Part shown: in pieces, positions 1 through 7,683 of the stretch
Layout of the letters: every line of letters starts with the position of its first letter
How positions within the stretch are numbered: the stretch's first letter is position 1
NCBI RefSeq assembly: GCF_018449605.1
Contig: NZ_JAAVUW010000007.1
Coordinates: forward strand, 124,001 to 188,000
Reading direction: 5' to 3'
Source of the DNA: Luteibacter sp. dw_328
GTDB lineage: Bacteria; Pseudomonadota; Gammaproteobacteria; Xanthomonadales; Rhodanobacteraceae
Length of the DNA: 64,000 nt
Notes under the pieces: generated by a model
What the model was told of the DNA's origin: nothing
Databases searched by the model: none
What the model saw: only the letters and a program-made list of their open reading frames with translations
Made by a program: the position numbers and the translations under genes

Positions 1-679
1 CTGGGCAAGCAACTTCACGGGGTACTGGGCCGCGGACCACGGAGTTACGTCGAACGACATCTCCCAGGTGTTGAAGAAGCCCCACGTGTTCGACCTGATC
101 AAGAAAGTTTATCCGGACGCGACGACAGCCGTGGTCGCCGATTGGGCCAACCTTACCCAGGGCCTGATGCCGACGGGTGCTGACTTCGTCTCGCGTAACG
201 ATGCCAAGAACTCGCAACAGGCGACGGACGTGGTTAAGGAATGGCTGAGCTGGGATAACGCCCCGACGGCGATCTTTTACTATCTGCACAATGTGGACAT
301 CCACACCTGCTGCTACGACCCACTCAACGCCGTGTATCAGCAGAAGATCCTCGACGAGGACGCGCAGATCGCACAGGTGCTCGATGCGCTTGTCCACCGG
401 CCGGATTATGCGAATGAGGACTGGCTGATCGTGGTGGCCTCGGACCACGGTGGGCTCAACGATAACCACGGCGGGCAGAGCGCCTCGGAGCGGGATGCGC
501 TGTTCATACTCAACAATACGTATGGGAAGCCCGCGGCGGTTCCTTATTGCCATGGCGACCTCACCAGCTATCCGCTGACCCAGATCGATGGAGTGACGCC
601 GCATGTGCTCGACTTCCTGGGGATTGCGAACCCGACGGCAGGGAGGAAGCTGCCGGTTTGCGGAGTGAGCTCGCAATAG
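1..679 (+). CDS. Alkaline phosphatase-superfamily phosphodiesterase, C-terminal part (5' end outside window)
   Basis: The frame is open from base 2, so the gene begins upstream of the window; about 225 residues are visible. The motif SDHGGLNDNHGG, preceded by a run of hydrophobic residues, is the second metal-binding Asp-His block of the alkaline phosphatase / nucleotide pyrophosphatase fold, and HNVDIH fits the upstream D/H metal ligands. The visible start WASNFTGYWAADHGV resembles the region after the nucleophile in type I phosphodiesterases. Function inferred: hydrolysis of a phosphodiester or sulfate ester, probably exported, but the N-terminus with any signal peptide and the nucleophile is missing. 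The specific substrate cannot be told. It ends four bases before the convergent MerR gene. Confidence 0.75.
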   Translation, partial: WASNFTGYWAADHGVTSNDISQVLKKPHVFDLIKKVYPDATTAVVADWANLTQGLMPTGADFVSRNDAKNSQQATDVVKEWLSWDNAPTAIFYYLHNVDIHTCCYDPLNAVYQQKILDEDAQIAQVLDALVHRPDYANEDWLIVVASDHGGLNDNHGGQSASERDALFILNNTYGKPAAVPYCHGDLTSYPLTQIDGVTPHVLDFLGIANPTAGRKLPVCGVSSQ

Positions 680-682
680 GCC

Positions 683-1066
683 TCAGTGCGCCAGTGTTTG
701 CACGACGCTACAGGTGGCGACGGTTTTCTGTGCACAGGCGGCCAGCATGCTGCGCAGATCCCCCGCCATCTCCGCCAGCGCCTTCTGCTTCGCCTCGATC
801 TGTTCAAGGTGCGTCTGGACGATCACGTCGACTGCCGCGCACGAATCGTCTCGCCTGGCACTCAGGCCGAGCAGGCTCCGGGTCTCCTCGAGACTGAAAC
901 CCAGATGCCGACACCGCATGATGAAGTCCAGACGCGCCACGTCGTCGGCGCCGTACTGGCGATACGTTCCCAGCCGGGGCGGCTCGGGAAGCAGAGCGAT
1001 CCGTTCGTAGTACCGGATCGTCTCCAGGTTGCACCCGGTGGCGGCGGCCAGTTCGCTGATGCGCAT
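683..1066 (-). CDS. MerR-family metal-responsive regulator (CadR/PbrR/ZntR type)
   Basis: 127 residues. Starts with the standard MerR helix-turn-helix (MRISELAAATGCNLETIRYYER, DNA-binding wing to about residue 70), then the dimerisation helix and a cysteine-bearing tail: one Cys in DDSCAAVD near residue 78 and two more in ACAQKTVATC near 112-119. This pattern fits the Cd/Pb/Zn/Co sensors rather than SoxR or BmrR. It is divergent from a cation diffusion facilitator gene, with a MerR-type operator between them, so it most likely activates that efflux gene when metal binds and represses its own gene. The metal cannot be decided from sequence alone. Confidence 0.88.
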   Translation of the reverse strand: MRISELAAATGCNLETIRYYERIALLPEPPRLGTYRQYGADDVARLDFIMRCRHLGFSLEETRSLLGLSARRDDSCAAVDVIVQTHLEQIEAKQKALAEMAGDLRSMLAACAQKTVATCSVVQTLAH

Positions 1067-1069
1067 GGG

Positions 1070-1103
1070 TTGACTCCGTAGTTACTACGGACCTCAGTCT
1101 AAG
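1070..1103 (+). promoter_or_regulatory. MerR-type promoter/operator for the cation efflux gene
   Basis: TTGACT (1070-1075) is followed by the dyad CCGTAGTTACTACGG (1076-1090) and a weak -10 region around CAGTCTAAG (1095-1103). The dyad sits inside an over-long spacer (19-22 bp, depending on the -10 chosen), the hallmark of promoters distorted and activated by MerR proteins. It lies in the 61-bp gap between the divergent MerR and CDF genes. The -10 assignment is uncertain. Confidence 0.7.
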
Positions 1104-1127
1104 CCCTTTCCTGGTGGAACTCCCTGC

Positions 1128-1757
1128 ATGGGTTGCTGTGATCACGATAACTGCGAGGCCCGCGCCCTGGCGGATACGTCGGCCCACCGCCGTGTGCTTT
1201 GGACCGTGCTGGTTATCAACCTGGTGATCTTCGGCGGCGAGTTCGGCGTCGGCTGGTTGGCTAATTCCAGTGCCGTGCAGGGCGACTCGCTGGACAGCCT
1301 GGGAGATGCCCTGGTCTACGGCATCAGTCTGCTGGTGGTCGGTCGTTCCCTGCGCGCTCGCGCGATGTCCGCGTTGACCAAGGGTGGGTTGCAGGTCGCC
1401 TTTGCGGCGGTGGTGATGGCCGAGGTGGTCTACCGGTTATCCCACGGGGTGCCACCCACCACGGGCCTAATGAGCCTGGCGTCGGCTGGCGCGCTCATGC
1501 TCAACGGCGCCTGCCTGGCCTTGCTGACACGCTATCGCGCGGACGACATCAACATGCGTTCGGTGTGGCAGTGTTCGCGAAACGATGTCATCGGGAATGC
1601 AGGGGTGCTGGTTACCAGCGGGCTGATCGCGTGGACCGGCTGGTGGTGGCTCGACCTGGTCTTCGGTGCGGCGTTGGCTGCGCTGTTTTTGCAGACAGGG
1701 TTGTCGGTGATTCGGGCGGCGGTGCCGTTGGTGCGAGGCCCCATCGCAGGTGTGTAG
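1128..1757 (+). CDS. Cation diffusion facilitator (CDF) family metal efflux transporter
   Basis: 209 residues, an inner-membrane antiporter-type transporter predicted to expel a divalent metal. The N-terminus MGCCDHDNCE is a small Cys/His metal-binding patch. About six hydrophobic segments follow. The two CDF metal-site helices are recognisable as GDSLDSLGDALVYG (residues about 50-63) and RNDVIGNAGVL (about 152-162); in both, one usual His/Asp ligand is Asn or Ser-like, so metal preference may be unusual. It has no cytoplasmic C-terminal domain, unlike CzcD/FieF of about 300 residues. Expression is probably controlled by the divergent MerR gene. Confidence 0.85.
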   Translation: MGCCDHDNCEARALADTSAHRRVLWTVLVINLVIFGGEFGVGWLANSSAVQGDSLDSLGDALVYGISLLVVGRSLRARAMSALTKGGLQVAFAAVVMAEVVYRLSHGVPPTTGLMSLASAGALMLNGACLALLTRYRADDINMRSVWQCSRNDVIGNAGVLVTSGLIAWTGWWWLDLVFGAALAALFLQTGLSVIRAAVPLVRGPIAGV

Positions 1758-1806
1758 CGGTACGGCGTAAGATTCCGCAACGCCACGAGAAGGAACTCCA
1801 CCGGAT

Positions 1807-2901
1807 ATGCGCCTGGGACTGATTGGATACATACGAATACTTGTCGCTGCGCTGGTGATCACGTCGCCACTGGTCATGGCCGCGTCACTCGATCCTGCGG
1901 CTCTGCCCGGTATCTGGAAAGGCAGCATCGGATGGCAACCTGTCGTCGCCTGCTTCAATCGCTCGGACACCCACGGGGCGGAGGGCAGCTACTACTACCT
2001 CAAGCACCTCGTGCCGATCAGCGTTGGCTTCGACGCGAGTAACAAGACCATCAAGGAAGCCGACGGCGTCTGGGAAGTCGAACTGGCCGCAGGGAGCGAC
2101 ACGCTCACCGGCAGCTGGAAGAAGAAAAAGGATGACGCGGTCGGGGTGCCTGTCGCGCTGACCCGCGCCGGCGTAGCTGACCCAAAAGCTTGCGGCAGCG
2201 ATGCCTTCGTCGCGCTGCTGGAAGCGCCAACCGCGCCGCGCGTGGTCACCGGCCCGCGCAATGACTTCAATGGTCACGGCTACCGCACGCTATCCGGCGT
2301 TAACCAGGCGACGATCCAGATCCTTTTACCGGGTGCCGCCGCCGACGCCATCAACCGCGACCTTCGCCAGTTCATCGACGACAGCCCGGCAACAGTGGCT
2401 GAGTACAACGCCCGACGTCGCAACGACCTGAGCACGCGCGGGTTCGTCATGGACGACGAGACGACCGTGGCACCTTCGTTCTGGTTAGGCCGGTACCTGT
2501 CGATAAACTTCTACTCATGGGCGGCTGGCATGGGACAAAGCGGTATTTCGAGTCACGACCTGACCTGGGACCTGGTGACGGGCAAGCGTGTCGACCTGTG
2601 GGGATGGTTCGGTGCGAAAGGTACCCCAGGCGCCGATGACTCGGCGACCATGCCCGCGCCACTGCTGGCGAAGTTCGTGAAGCCCGGTGATATACCGGCA
2701 GGCGACGACAACTGCACGGCGAACTACACCGGTGCGGTGCTGTTTCGTATCAGTCTTACCGCCACCGGCATGGCCTTCAACCAATGGGCGACGGGAGACG
2801 GCTGTGACATCGGGTTCACTGCGGACTTCGATGCGCTGCTTCCGTTTATGACCCCCGGGGGTAGGGCGGCCGTGAAAGCAATGATGGATTCAAGCAGGTA
2901 G
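1807..2901 (+). CDS. Secreted protein of unknown function
   Basis: 364 residues. Residues 1-25 form a typical signal peptide (basic start, hydrophobic core, cleavage near VMAAS). The mature part begins with LPGIWKGSIGWQPVVACF, which resembles the opening of small lipocalin-like or 'TIGR03067-like' exported proteins, but I do not recognise a family with confidence. A motif YLSINFYSWAAGMGQSG around residue 230 and a Cys pair near the end (DDNCTANY, GDGCDIGF) suggest a folded periplasmic domain with a disulfide. It is followed 18 bases later by another unknown gene on the same strand. Confidence 0.7.
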   Translation: MRLGLIGYIRILVAALVITSPLVMAASLDPAALPGIWKGSIGWQPVVACFNRSDTHGAEGSYYYLKHLVPISVGFDASNKTIKEADGVWEVELAAGSDTLTGSWKKKKDDAVGVPVALTRAGVADPKACGSDAFVALLEAPTAPRVVTGPRNDFNGHGYRTLSGVNQATIQILLPGAAADAINRDLRQFIDDSPATVAEYNARRRNDLSTRGFVMDDETTVAPSFWLGRYLSINFYSWAAGMGQSGISSHDLTWDLVTGKRVDLWGWFGAKGTPGADDSATMPAPLLAKFVKPGDIPAGDDNCTANYTGAVLFRISLTATGMAFNQWATGDGCDIGFTADFDALLPFMTPGGRAAVKAMMDSSR

Positions 2902-2919
2902 TCGGGTGGAGGACCCATC

Positions 2920-3333
2920 GTGAATGAAGAATTATCAGCGGAAGAGTGGTTCGAGCACGAAATCTTCTACTTCCTCAAGGCACTTCGCATTCTTGAGCTC
3001 AGTGCGGACGAGCAGTGCGAAGTGATGGGTAACTACAATGTCGCCTGGGAAATTCAGGAGGACGTTTCAGGGCCGATTCCAGGTATGGTCAACTCCCCGC
3101 TGTCCTACTTCACGGGCGCGCAAGCTGATGCGCTCGTTAGGCTGGCTAGTGCATTGAAGGAACTGCCTGAGGAGGCCATCGTCGTCGAGGGCCTGCCTAC
3201 GAACAGTCGCGAGGGATCCATCGCCGCCATGCGGCATCGCTCGTGGGAGCCTCTGAGAATCCGGGCGAGCGACGTGCTGAGAGTGCTTGAGCCGGCGATT
3301 CAGAGGAACGCGGCGTATTTCACATCGGCGTAG
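2920..3333 (+). CDS. Hypothetical cytoplasmic protein
   Basis: 137 residues starting at GTG with the ribosome binding site GTGGAGG 7 bases upstream. No signal peptide or membrane segment. Acidic, helical N-terminus (NEELSAEEWFEHEIFYFLKALRIL) and a C-terminal helix (DVLRVLEPAIQRNAAYF). It looks like a small immunity- or chaperone-like protein, but I recognise no family. It follows the unknown secreted protein gene by 18 bases, so the two may be co-transcribed. Confidence 0.6.
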   Translation: MNEELSAEEWFEHEIFYFLKALRILELSADEQCEVMGNYNVAWEIQEDVSGPIPGMVNSPLSYFTGAQADALVRLASALKELPEEAIVVEGLPTNSREGSIAAMRHRSWEPLRIRASDVLRVLEPAIQRNAAYFTSA

Positions 3334-3361
3334 AAGTGATGCTATCGGGAAGCATCGCAAT

Positions 3362-3520
3362 TCATGTGACCCGGCTTGCATACTTCTTCGACCCGGCAAC
3401 ACACACCACCGCCGCAAGCGCAACGAGCAACATCGTCCAGTTCACCGTTTCTCGCAGTAGCGCGGCTAGTGCGAGGCCCGTGAAGGGCTGGACCAATTGC
3501 AGTTGTCCTACCGCGGCGAT
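3362..3520 (-). pseudogene. Fragment of an EamA/DMT transporter gene (copy of its 3' end)
   Basis: Bases 3375-3520 match 4798-4946, the 3' end of the intact EamA gene, in the same orientation, with about a dozen mismatches and one 3-base gap. Read on the minus strand it still encodes AAVGQLQLVQPF and NWTMLLVALAAVVCVAGSKKYA in frame and ends at a TGA at 3362-3364, so the reading frame has been kept, but there is no start codon or N-terminal nine-tenths of the transporter. It is either the remnant of a second, tandem EamA gene or a target-gene copy left by an inserted element; see findings. Confidence 0.85.
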
Positions 3521-3570
3521 TAATAAGTCCTTGATTGGTCATCGCATCTATAAGCCTTTAGGTAATTGAT

Positions 3571-4032
3571 ATGAAATATTTCCAGAAGCAGATCATCGCC
3601 TTCGTAATTGCGATGGCGGTTCCTGTGCTGTCTCAGGCTTCCGACGAGCTTTCATTGAAAGTGTCGCGTGACAAGGGCGATATCTACGTTATTGTTGCGA
3701 ACACACAAGACAACGCGGTCAAGGTGCGTAAGGACTTCCTGCTTGATCGGATCTTCGGGAGCCTGACCTTCGATATTCGAAATCACGCAAAGGTCTTCCC
3801 TGACGCGTCGCACATTAATCCCGAAGTTCCTACTGAAAGTACGTACATCATACTGACGCCTGGGCAAATAATCGGGCATATGTTCAATCTTCAGATCATC
3901 AAGAACGCTCATATGCTGACAAAGGGTTGTTACACCATTTCGGCGATCTACCACGATGGAATGGCAAAAGATTTTGCAGGCTTCGAAGGTGAGGTGAGAT
4001 CGAAACCGATCTCGCTTTGCATCGACAAGTAG
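3571..4032 (+). CDS. Secreted protein of unknown function in AT-richer DNA
   Basis: 153 residues with a signal peptide (MKYFQKQIIAFVIAMAVPVLSQAS, cleavage after QAS). The mature protein is predicted to be mostly beta strands (LSLKVSRDKGDIYVIVANTQDNAV) and has two Cys (KGCYTIS and SLCIDK) that could form a disulfide. No family recognised. The gene and its upstream 50 bases are noticeably richer in A/T and use rarer codons than neighbours, and it lies between the EamA gene fragment and a transposase remnant, which suggests acquisition by transfer. Confidence 0.6.
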   Translation: MKYFQKQIIAFVIAMAVPVLSQASDELSLKVSRDKGDIYVIVANTQDNAVKVRKDFLLDRIFGSLTFDIRNHAKVFPDASHINPEVPTESTYIILTPGQIIGHMFNLQIIKNAHMLTKGCYTISAIYHDGMAKDFAGFEGEVRSKPISLCIDK

Positions 4033-4190
4033 GGCGTCTTCACGTCGGTCTCGGGTGCCAGCCCATCTGTCTATGATCACCGCCGCATTGCCTTGACCGC
4101 GCGAGTGGAAAGCGACGGTATTCACGGCATCGTGCTGATCATGCCGTCCTGCAGGGGCGCGCTCACTGTCGACGTGTCTGGTACGGGAAA

Positions 4191-4301
4191 GTCTATGCGT
4201 ACATCGAGCGATTCAATCGAACCTTCCGCGAAGAAGTCCTCGATCAACACCTCTTTTCACGCCTCGATACCGTCAACAAGCCGCCTGATGTTCTGTTTTG
4301 A
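4191..4301 (+). pseudogene. IS3-family transposase (integrase core) remnant
   Basis: The frame from 4191 reads VYAYIERFNRTFREEVLDQH then LFSRLDTV and reaches TGA at 4299-4301. 'N-[AF]-[YF]-IERFNRT-[FY]-R-x-EVLD-x-x-LF-x-SL' is the conserved block around the last catalytic Glu of the DDE integrase core in OrfB of IS3-family elements. Only about 30 codons survive; upstream the frame loses similarity and no terminal repeats are seen. It marks an old insertion-sequence event in the 3.4-4.9 kb stretch. The remaining bases of the 4033-4339 gap show nothing else I can name. Confidence 0.8.
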
Positions 4302-4339
4302 AATGTCTGCTTGACGGGGAAGCTTACGATAGCCCGGGA

Positions 4340-4750
4340 TTACGGTCCGGGCACAGGGCAACTCATGTCGCCTTCCTCACAGTGAAGAAGAGCTTCCAGC
4401 TCCTTGGTTCGGGCGTGTGTGGCAGCACTGCGACATTGGGCAATCAGCATCGGAGAGATGCTCCCCTGGGCGTTCGCCGAGGCGGCGAACTCGCATTGTG
4501 CATCGCGAAATGAAAGCCACGCGCGTTGTGCCTTGATCAGGAGCGAAGTCGCGGCCTGGTCGCCTTTCAACCGACCGGTGACCTGGCGGTACGTGGCGTT
4601 TAATTGCTTATCTGCCGCCTCGAATTCCTGGTCGGCACACATGTTCATTGACAGTTGACTGGACGCCTCGTCGCAGTCTTCGGCTTGTGCCGCGGCACTG
4701 CCTGCCATGGATGCGATCACTAGCATGACGACGATCGAGAATGTCCGCAC
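4340..4750 (-). CDS. LprI-family (DUF1311) periplasmic protein
   Basis: 136 residues: signal peptide 1-21 (cleavage near AAAQA), then a DUF1311/LprI domain with its Cys pattern (EDCDEASSQLSMNMCADQEF, FRDAQCEF, IAQCRSA) and the QRAWLSFRD core. LprI proteins are periplasmic or surface proteins, some of which inhibit lysozymes; others have no known role. Here it is not next to an effector gene but to a transposase remnant and a transporter gene, so its partner, if any, is not visible. One of three LprI-domain genes in this window. Confidence 0.85.
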   Translation of the reverse strand: MRTFSIVVMLVIASMAGSAAAQAEDCDEASSQLSMNMCADQEFEAADKQLNATYRQVTGRLKGDQAATSLLIKAQRAWLSFRDAQCEFAASANAQGSISPMLIAQCRSAATHARTKELEALLHCEEGDMSCPVPGP

Positions 4751-4775
4751 GGAATAACGCCCCTAAGGTGAAAGG

Positions 4776-5657
4776 CTAAAGCTTACCTTGCGCCGGGGCT
4801 GCATACCTCTTCGACCCAGCAACACACGCCACCGCGGCTAGCGTAACGAGCAACATCGTCCAGTTCACCGTTTCGCGCAGCAGGAGCGCGGCGAGTGCGA
4901 GGCCCATGAAGGGCTGGACCAATTGCAGTTGTCCTACCGCGGCGATACCGCCTTGCGCCAGTCCGCGATACCAGAACACGAAACCGATCAACATGCTGAA
5001 TACCGAGACGTAGGCAAGTCCAAGCCATGCGGCCCGGCTCACGTGCTCGAACGAGGCGGGCATGGTGACGAGCGCCGTGGGCAACATGACGGGTAGCGCC
5101 AACACCAGCGCCCAACTGATGACCTGCCAGCCTCCCAGGATGCGCGAAAGGCGCGCGCCTTCGGCATACCCCATGCCGCAGACGATGATGGCGGCCAGCA
5201 TCAGCAGGTCGCCTTGGGCGGATCCGCCCGCGCTGCTGATGGCTGCGTAGCCGGCGATCAGCGCAGCACCACAGATCGAGAACACCCAGAAGACGGGTCG
5301 GGGACGCTCGCCTCCGCGAAGCACACCGAAGATGGCCGTGCACAGCGGAAGCAAGCCAACGAAGACGACCGAGTGGGCGGATGTGACATGCCGCAATGCC
5401 AGCGCAGTCAGCAGCGGAAAGCCCACGACGACCCCTGAAGCAGTCATCGCCAGGGGCACGAGATGGACGAATGCCGGTCGCCGTTGTCCCAGCACCAAAA
5501 GAAGCGCCAGTCCTAACAGTCCGGCAATGGATGCCCGCGCACTGGTCAGGAAGATGGGGTCGAAGTCCGCCACGGCCGCACGCGTTGCCGGCAGTGAGCC
5601 GGCGAAGATGGCGACACCGATGAATCCATTGATCCATCCACTTGCTGCTTTTTCCAT
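4776..5657 (-). CDS. EamA/DMT-family inner membrane transporter
   Basis: 293 residues, ten predicted membrane helices arranged as two EamA repeats (about 10-135 and 150-285), the usual length for RhaT/YdcZ-type drug/metabolite transporters. Such proteins often export amino acids or related metabolites. It is divergent from a MocR/GntR-aminotransferase regulator gene, a common genetic pairing in which the regulator controls the exporter. Its 3' end is duplicated as a fragment at 3375-3520. Substrate unknown. Confidence 0.88.
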   Translation of the reverse strand: MEKAASGWINGFIGVAIFAGSLPATRAAVADFDPIFLTSARASIAGLLGLALLLVLGQRRPAFVHLVPLAMTASGVVVGFPLLTALALRHVTSAHSVVFVGLLPLCTAIFGVLRGGERPRPVFWVFSICGAALIAGYAAISSAGGSAQGDLLMLAAIIVCGMGYAEGARLSRILGGWQVISWALVLALPVMLPTALVTMPASFEHVSRAAWLGLAYVSVFSMLIGFVFWYRGLAQGGIAAVGQLQLVQPFMGLALAALLLRETVNWTMLLVTLAAVACVAGSKRYAAPAQGKL

Positions 5658-5721
5658 CGGTCGTTCCTAATCAGACCGACGAAGTTGAGCATCCGGAAAG
5701 GGCGCAAACGAGGCACAAAGC

Positions 5722-5765
5722 AGTACAATTAAAAGAAACTGTAATGCTTTCCAACCCAGTACAGT
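5722..5765. promoter_or_regulatory. Triple half-site, candidate MocR operator
   Basis: Three copies of an octamer A[GT]TACA[AG]T: AGTACAAT at 5722-5729, its inverted form ACTGTAAT at 5738-5745, and AGTACAGT at 5758-5765. They lie between the divergent EamA and MocR genes. MocR regulators [18 protein letters not shown] bind mixed direct/inverted repeats in such gaps. The third site ends 11 bases before the chosen MocR start codon. Confidence 0.6.
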
Positions 5766-5776
5766 CGAGGCGAGCG

Positions 5777-7156
5777 ATGCGTAGCGGCAGTCGGATAGAG
5801 ACCGTCATGACCGAAGTGAGGTCGCGCATCGCCTCGCGCAGCTATCTGCCGGGTACGCGACTGCCATCGGTGCGTGCGCAAGCGCAAACCATGCAGTTAT
5901 CGATCTCGACCGTGGTGGAAGCCTACGAGCGGCTGGCCGCCGAGGGCGTCATTACGTCCCGACGAGGCGCCGGCTTTTATGTGGCCGGCCCGGTGGCACC
6001 GTTAGCGCTGGCGGATATGGGTCCGAAGGTCGAGAGGGAGGTCGATCCGCTCTGGATCTCCCGGCAGTCGCTGGAAGCGGATGCCACATTACTCAAGCCG
6101 GGCTGCGGCTGGCTCCCGGCGGACTGGCTCTTCGAAGCCGGCATGCGCCGCGCCCTGCGCGCCGTGGCGAGGGCCGAGACGCTGGAGCTGGTGGAATACG
6201 CGACGCCGCTGGGACACCCCGGGCTGCGTCAGCTGCTCGCCCGCCGGATGCATGGCATCGGCGTCGACGCGGCACCCGATCAGATCATGTTGACCGAGTC
6301 GGGCATCCAGGCCATCGACTTGATCTGCCGGTTCCTGCTGGAGCCTGGCGACACCGTGATGGTGGACGATCCCTGCTACTTTAATTTCCACTCGTTGCTG
6401 AAGGCACATCGCGTCAACGTTGTCAGCATTCCGTATACCCCAACCGGGCCGGATGTCGGCAGGTTCGAAGCAGCGTTGAAGGCGCATTCGCCGCGCCTCT
6501 ATATCACCAACTCGGGGCTGCACAATCCGACCGGCGCTGTGTTGTCCGCCGTCGTTGCGCATCGCCTCCTGAAGCTTGCCGAGGCGTCGGATCTGGTGAT
6601 CGTCGAAGACGATATCTTTGCCGACTTCGAAGCCGTGCCTGCGCCGAGGCTGGCGGCCTTTGACGGCCTCTCGCGCGTGATTCACGTCAGTAGCTTTTCG
6701 AAGACGATCTCGGCATCGCTTCGATGCGGCTACGTGGCGGCCCGTCCTGATTGGATAGAGGGCCTGGCCGACCTGAAGATCGCGACCTCTTTCGGAGGAG
6801 GGCGCCTGTCCGCTGAAATCCTGTTTGCCGCATTGACGGACAGCGGCTATCGCAAGCACATGGAAACCGTGCGCGAGCGCCTGGCGAAAGCGATGGAGAA
6901 AACCGTGGCAAAGCTTGCCGACCTGGGCATCAAGCCATGGCTCGTTCCGGGAGCCGGCATGTTCCTGTGGTGCCAGTTACCGACGGGTGTCGATGCGGCC
7001 ACAGTGGCGCGAGCGTGCCTGAAAGAGGGCGTGGTGCTCGCGCCGGGAAATGCTTTCAGCCAGGCGTCGAGTGCGACGGGCTTCGTGCGTTTCAATGTGG
7101 CGCAGTCACAGGACGCGCGCGTCTACAAAGTGCTTGCCCGGGCGCTATCGGCGTAA
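5777..7156 (+). CDS. MocR-type regulator: GntR winged helix fused to a PLP-dependent aminotransferase domain
   Basis: 459 residues from the ATG at 5777, preferred because GAGG lies 6 bases upstream; an in-frame ATG at 5744 has no such site and lies inside the repeat operator. Residues about 1-75 form the GntR helix-turn-helix (TRLPSVRAQAQTMQLSISTV), and 90-455 a class I aminotransferase fold with the PLP lysine in SSFSKTIS (near residue 308), NPTGAVLS and the final RFNVAQ arginine region. MocR proteins sense PLP or an amino-acid-PLP adduct and usually control a neighbouring gene; here the divergent EamA exporter is the obvious target. Confidence 0.9.
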   Translation: MRSGSRIETVMTEVRSRIASRSYLPGTRLPSVRAQAQTMQLSISTVVEAYERLAAEGVITSRRGAGFYVAGPVAPLALADMGPKVEREVDPLWISRQSLEADATLLKPGCGWLPADWLFEAGMRRALRAVARAETLELVEYATPLGHPGLRQLLARRMHGIGVDAAPDQIMLTESGIQAIDLICRFLLEPGDTVMVDDPCYFNFHSLLKAHRVNVVSIPYTPTGPDVGRFEAALKAHSPRLYITNSGLHNPTGAVLSAVVAHRLLKLAEASDLVIVEDDIFADFEAVPAPRLAAFDGLSRVIHVSSFSKTISASLRCGYVAARPDWIEGLADLKIATSFGGGRLSAEILFAALTDSGYRKHMETVRERLAKAMEKTVAKLADLGIKPWLVPGAGMFLWCQLPTGVDAATVARACLKEGVVLAPGNAFSQASSATGFVRFNVAQSQDARVYKVLARALSA

Positions 7157-7163
7157 GCGGCAA

Positions 7164-7532
7164 TCACATGCCCGCGGCGTCCAACAGGGGGTTGCCGCTC
7201 TTTCCCGGGATGGCGCCGGATTTGTACGCGCTGATCAGCTTGCCGTTGCGATCGAACTCGAACACAGTGGTCTCCTGCGTCTTCTTCGCATACGGGTTGG
7301 CCGGCAAATTCATGTAGGGGTAGGTCCAGACCTCCTTGCCCATGACCTCTTTCTTCTCGGGTGGCTGACCGATGGCGGCGACCACGTCATCGCGCGTGGT
7401 CGTTCCTTTCGTGAAGCCCGCGAGCGCCTCCGGTGCGACGTACGTGCCGGTCTTGTGGTCGAAGGGCGTGGCGCAACCGGAAAGTGCGAGTGCAGCCGCC
7501 GCGGCAGCGAAAAGTAAACTTAGCTTGTTCAT
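7164..7532 (-). CDS. BamE/SmpA-like outer membrane lipoprotein
   Basis: 122 residues from ATG 7532 (a longer reading from 7568 would bury the lipoprotein signal). The signal ends in the lipobox LSGC, so it should be lipidated and probably sorted to the outer membrane. The mature part (KGTTTRDDVVAAIGQPPEKKEVMGKEVWTYPY, then VFEFDRNGKL) follows the SmpA/OmlA fold of BamE-like small lipoproteins. It is not necessarily BamE itself: that is normally next to fur. It is convergent with the MocR gene, eight bases away. Confidence 0.8.
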   Translation of the reverse strand: MNKLSLLFAAAAAALALSGCATPFDHKTGTYVAPEALAGFTKGTTTRDDVVAAIGQPPEKKEVMGKEVWTYPYMNLPANPYAKKTQETTVFEFDRNGKLISAYKSGAIPGKSGNPLLDAAGM

Positions 7533-7683
7533 CTGAATTCCATTCAAGGTGGGCGGCGACGCGCTCATACGTGAGCCCTTGTTCGTCGACCGACGCGCAT
7601 CCTTGCAGTTCCTTCAGATGGCAACAAGGACGTGCCATTGAAATTCGCTAAGTTTCACAACTTTTCAGAATTATTCTATGCCG

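Noticed and set aside
5642-5776. Longer start of the MocR gene (5642 or 5744)
   Set aside because: The 5642 start overlaps the divergent EamA start and codes unlike the family; 5744 has no ribosome binding site and lies in the repeat operator.
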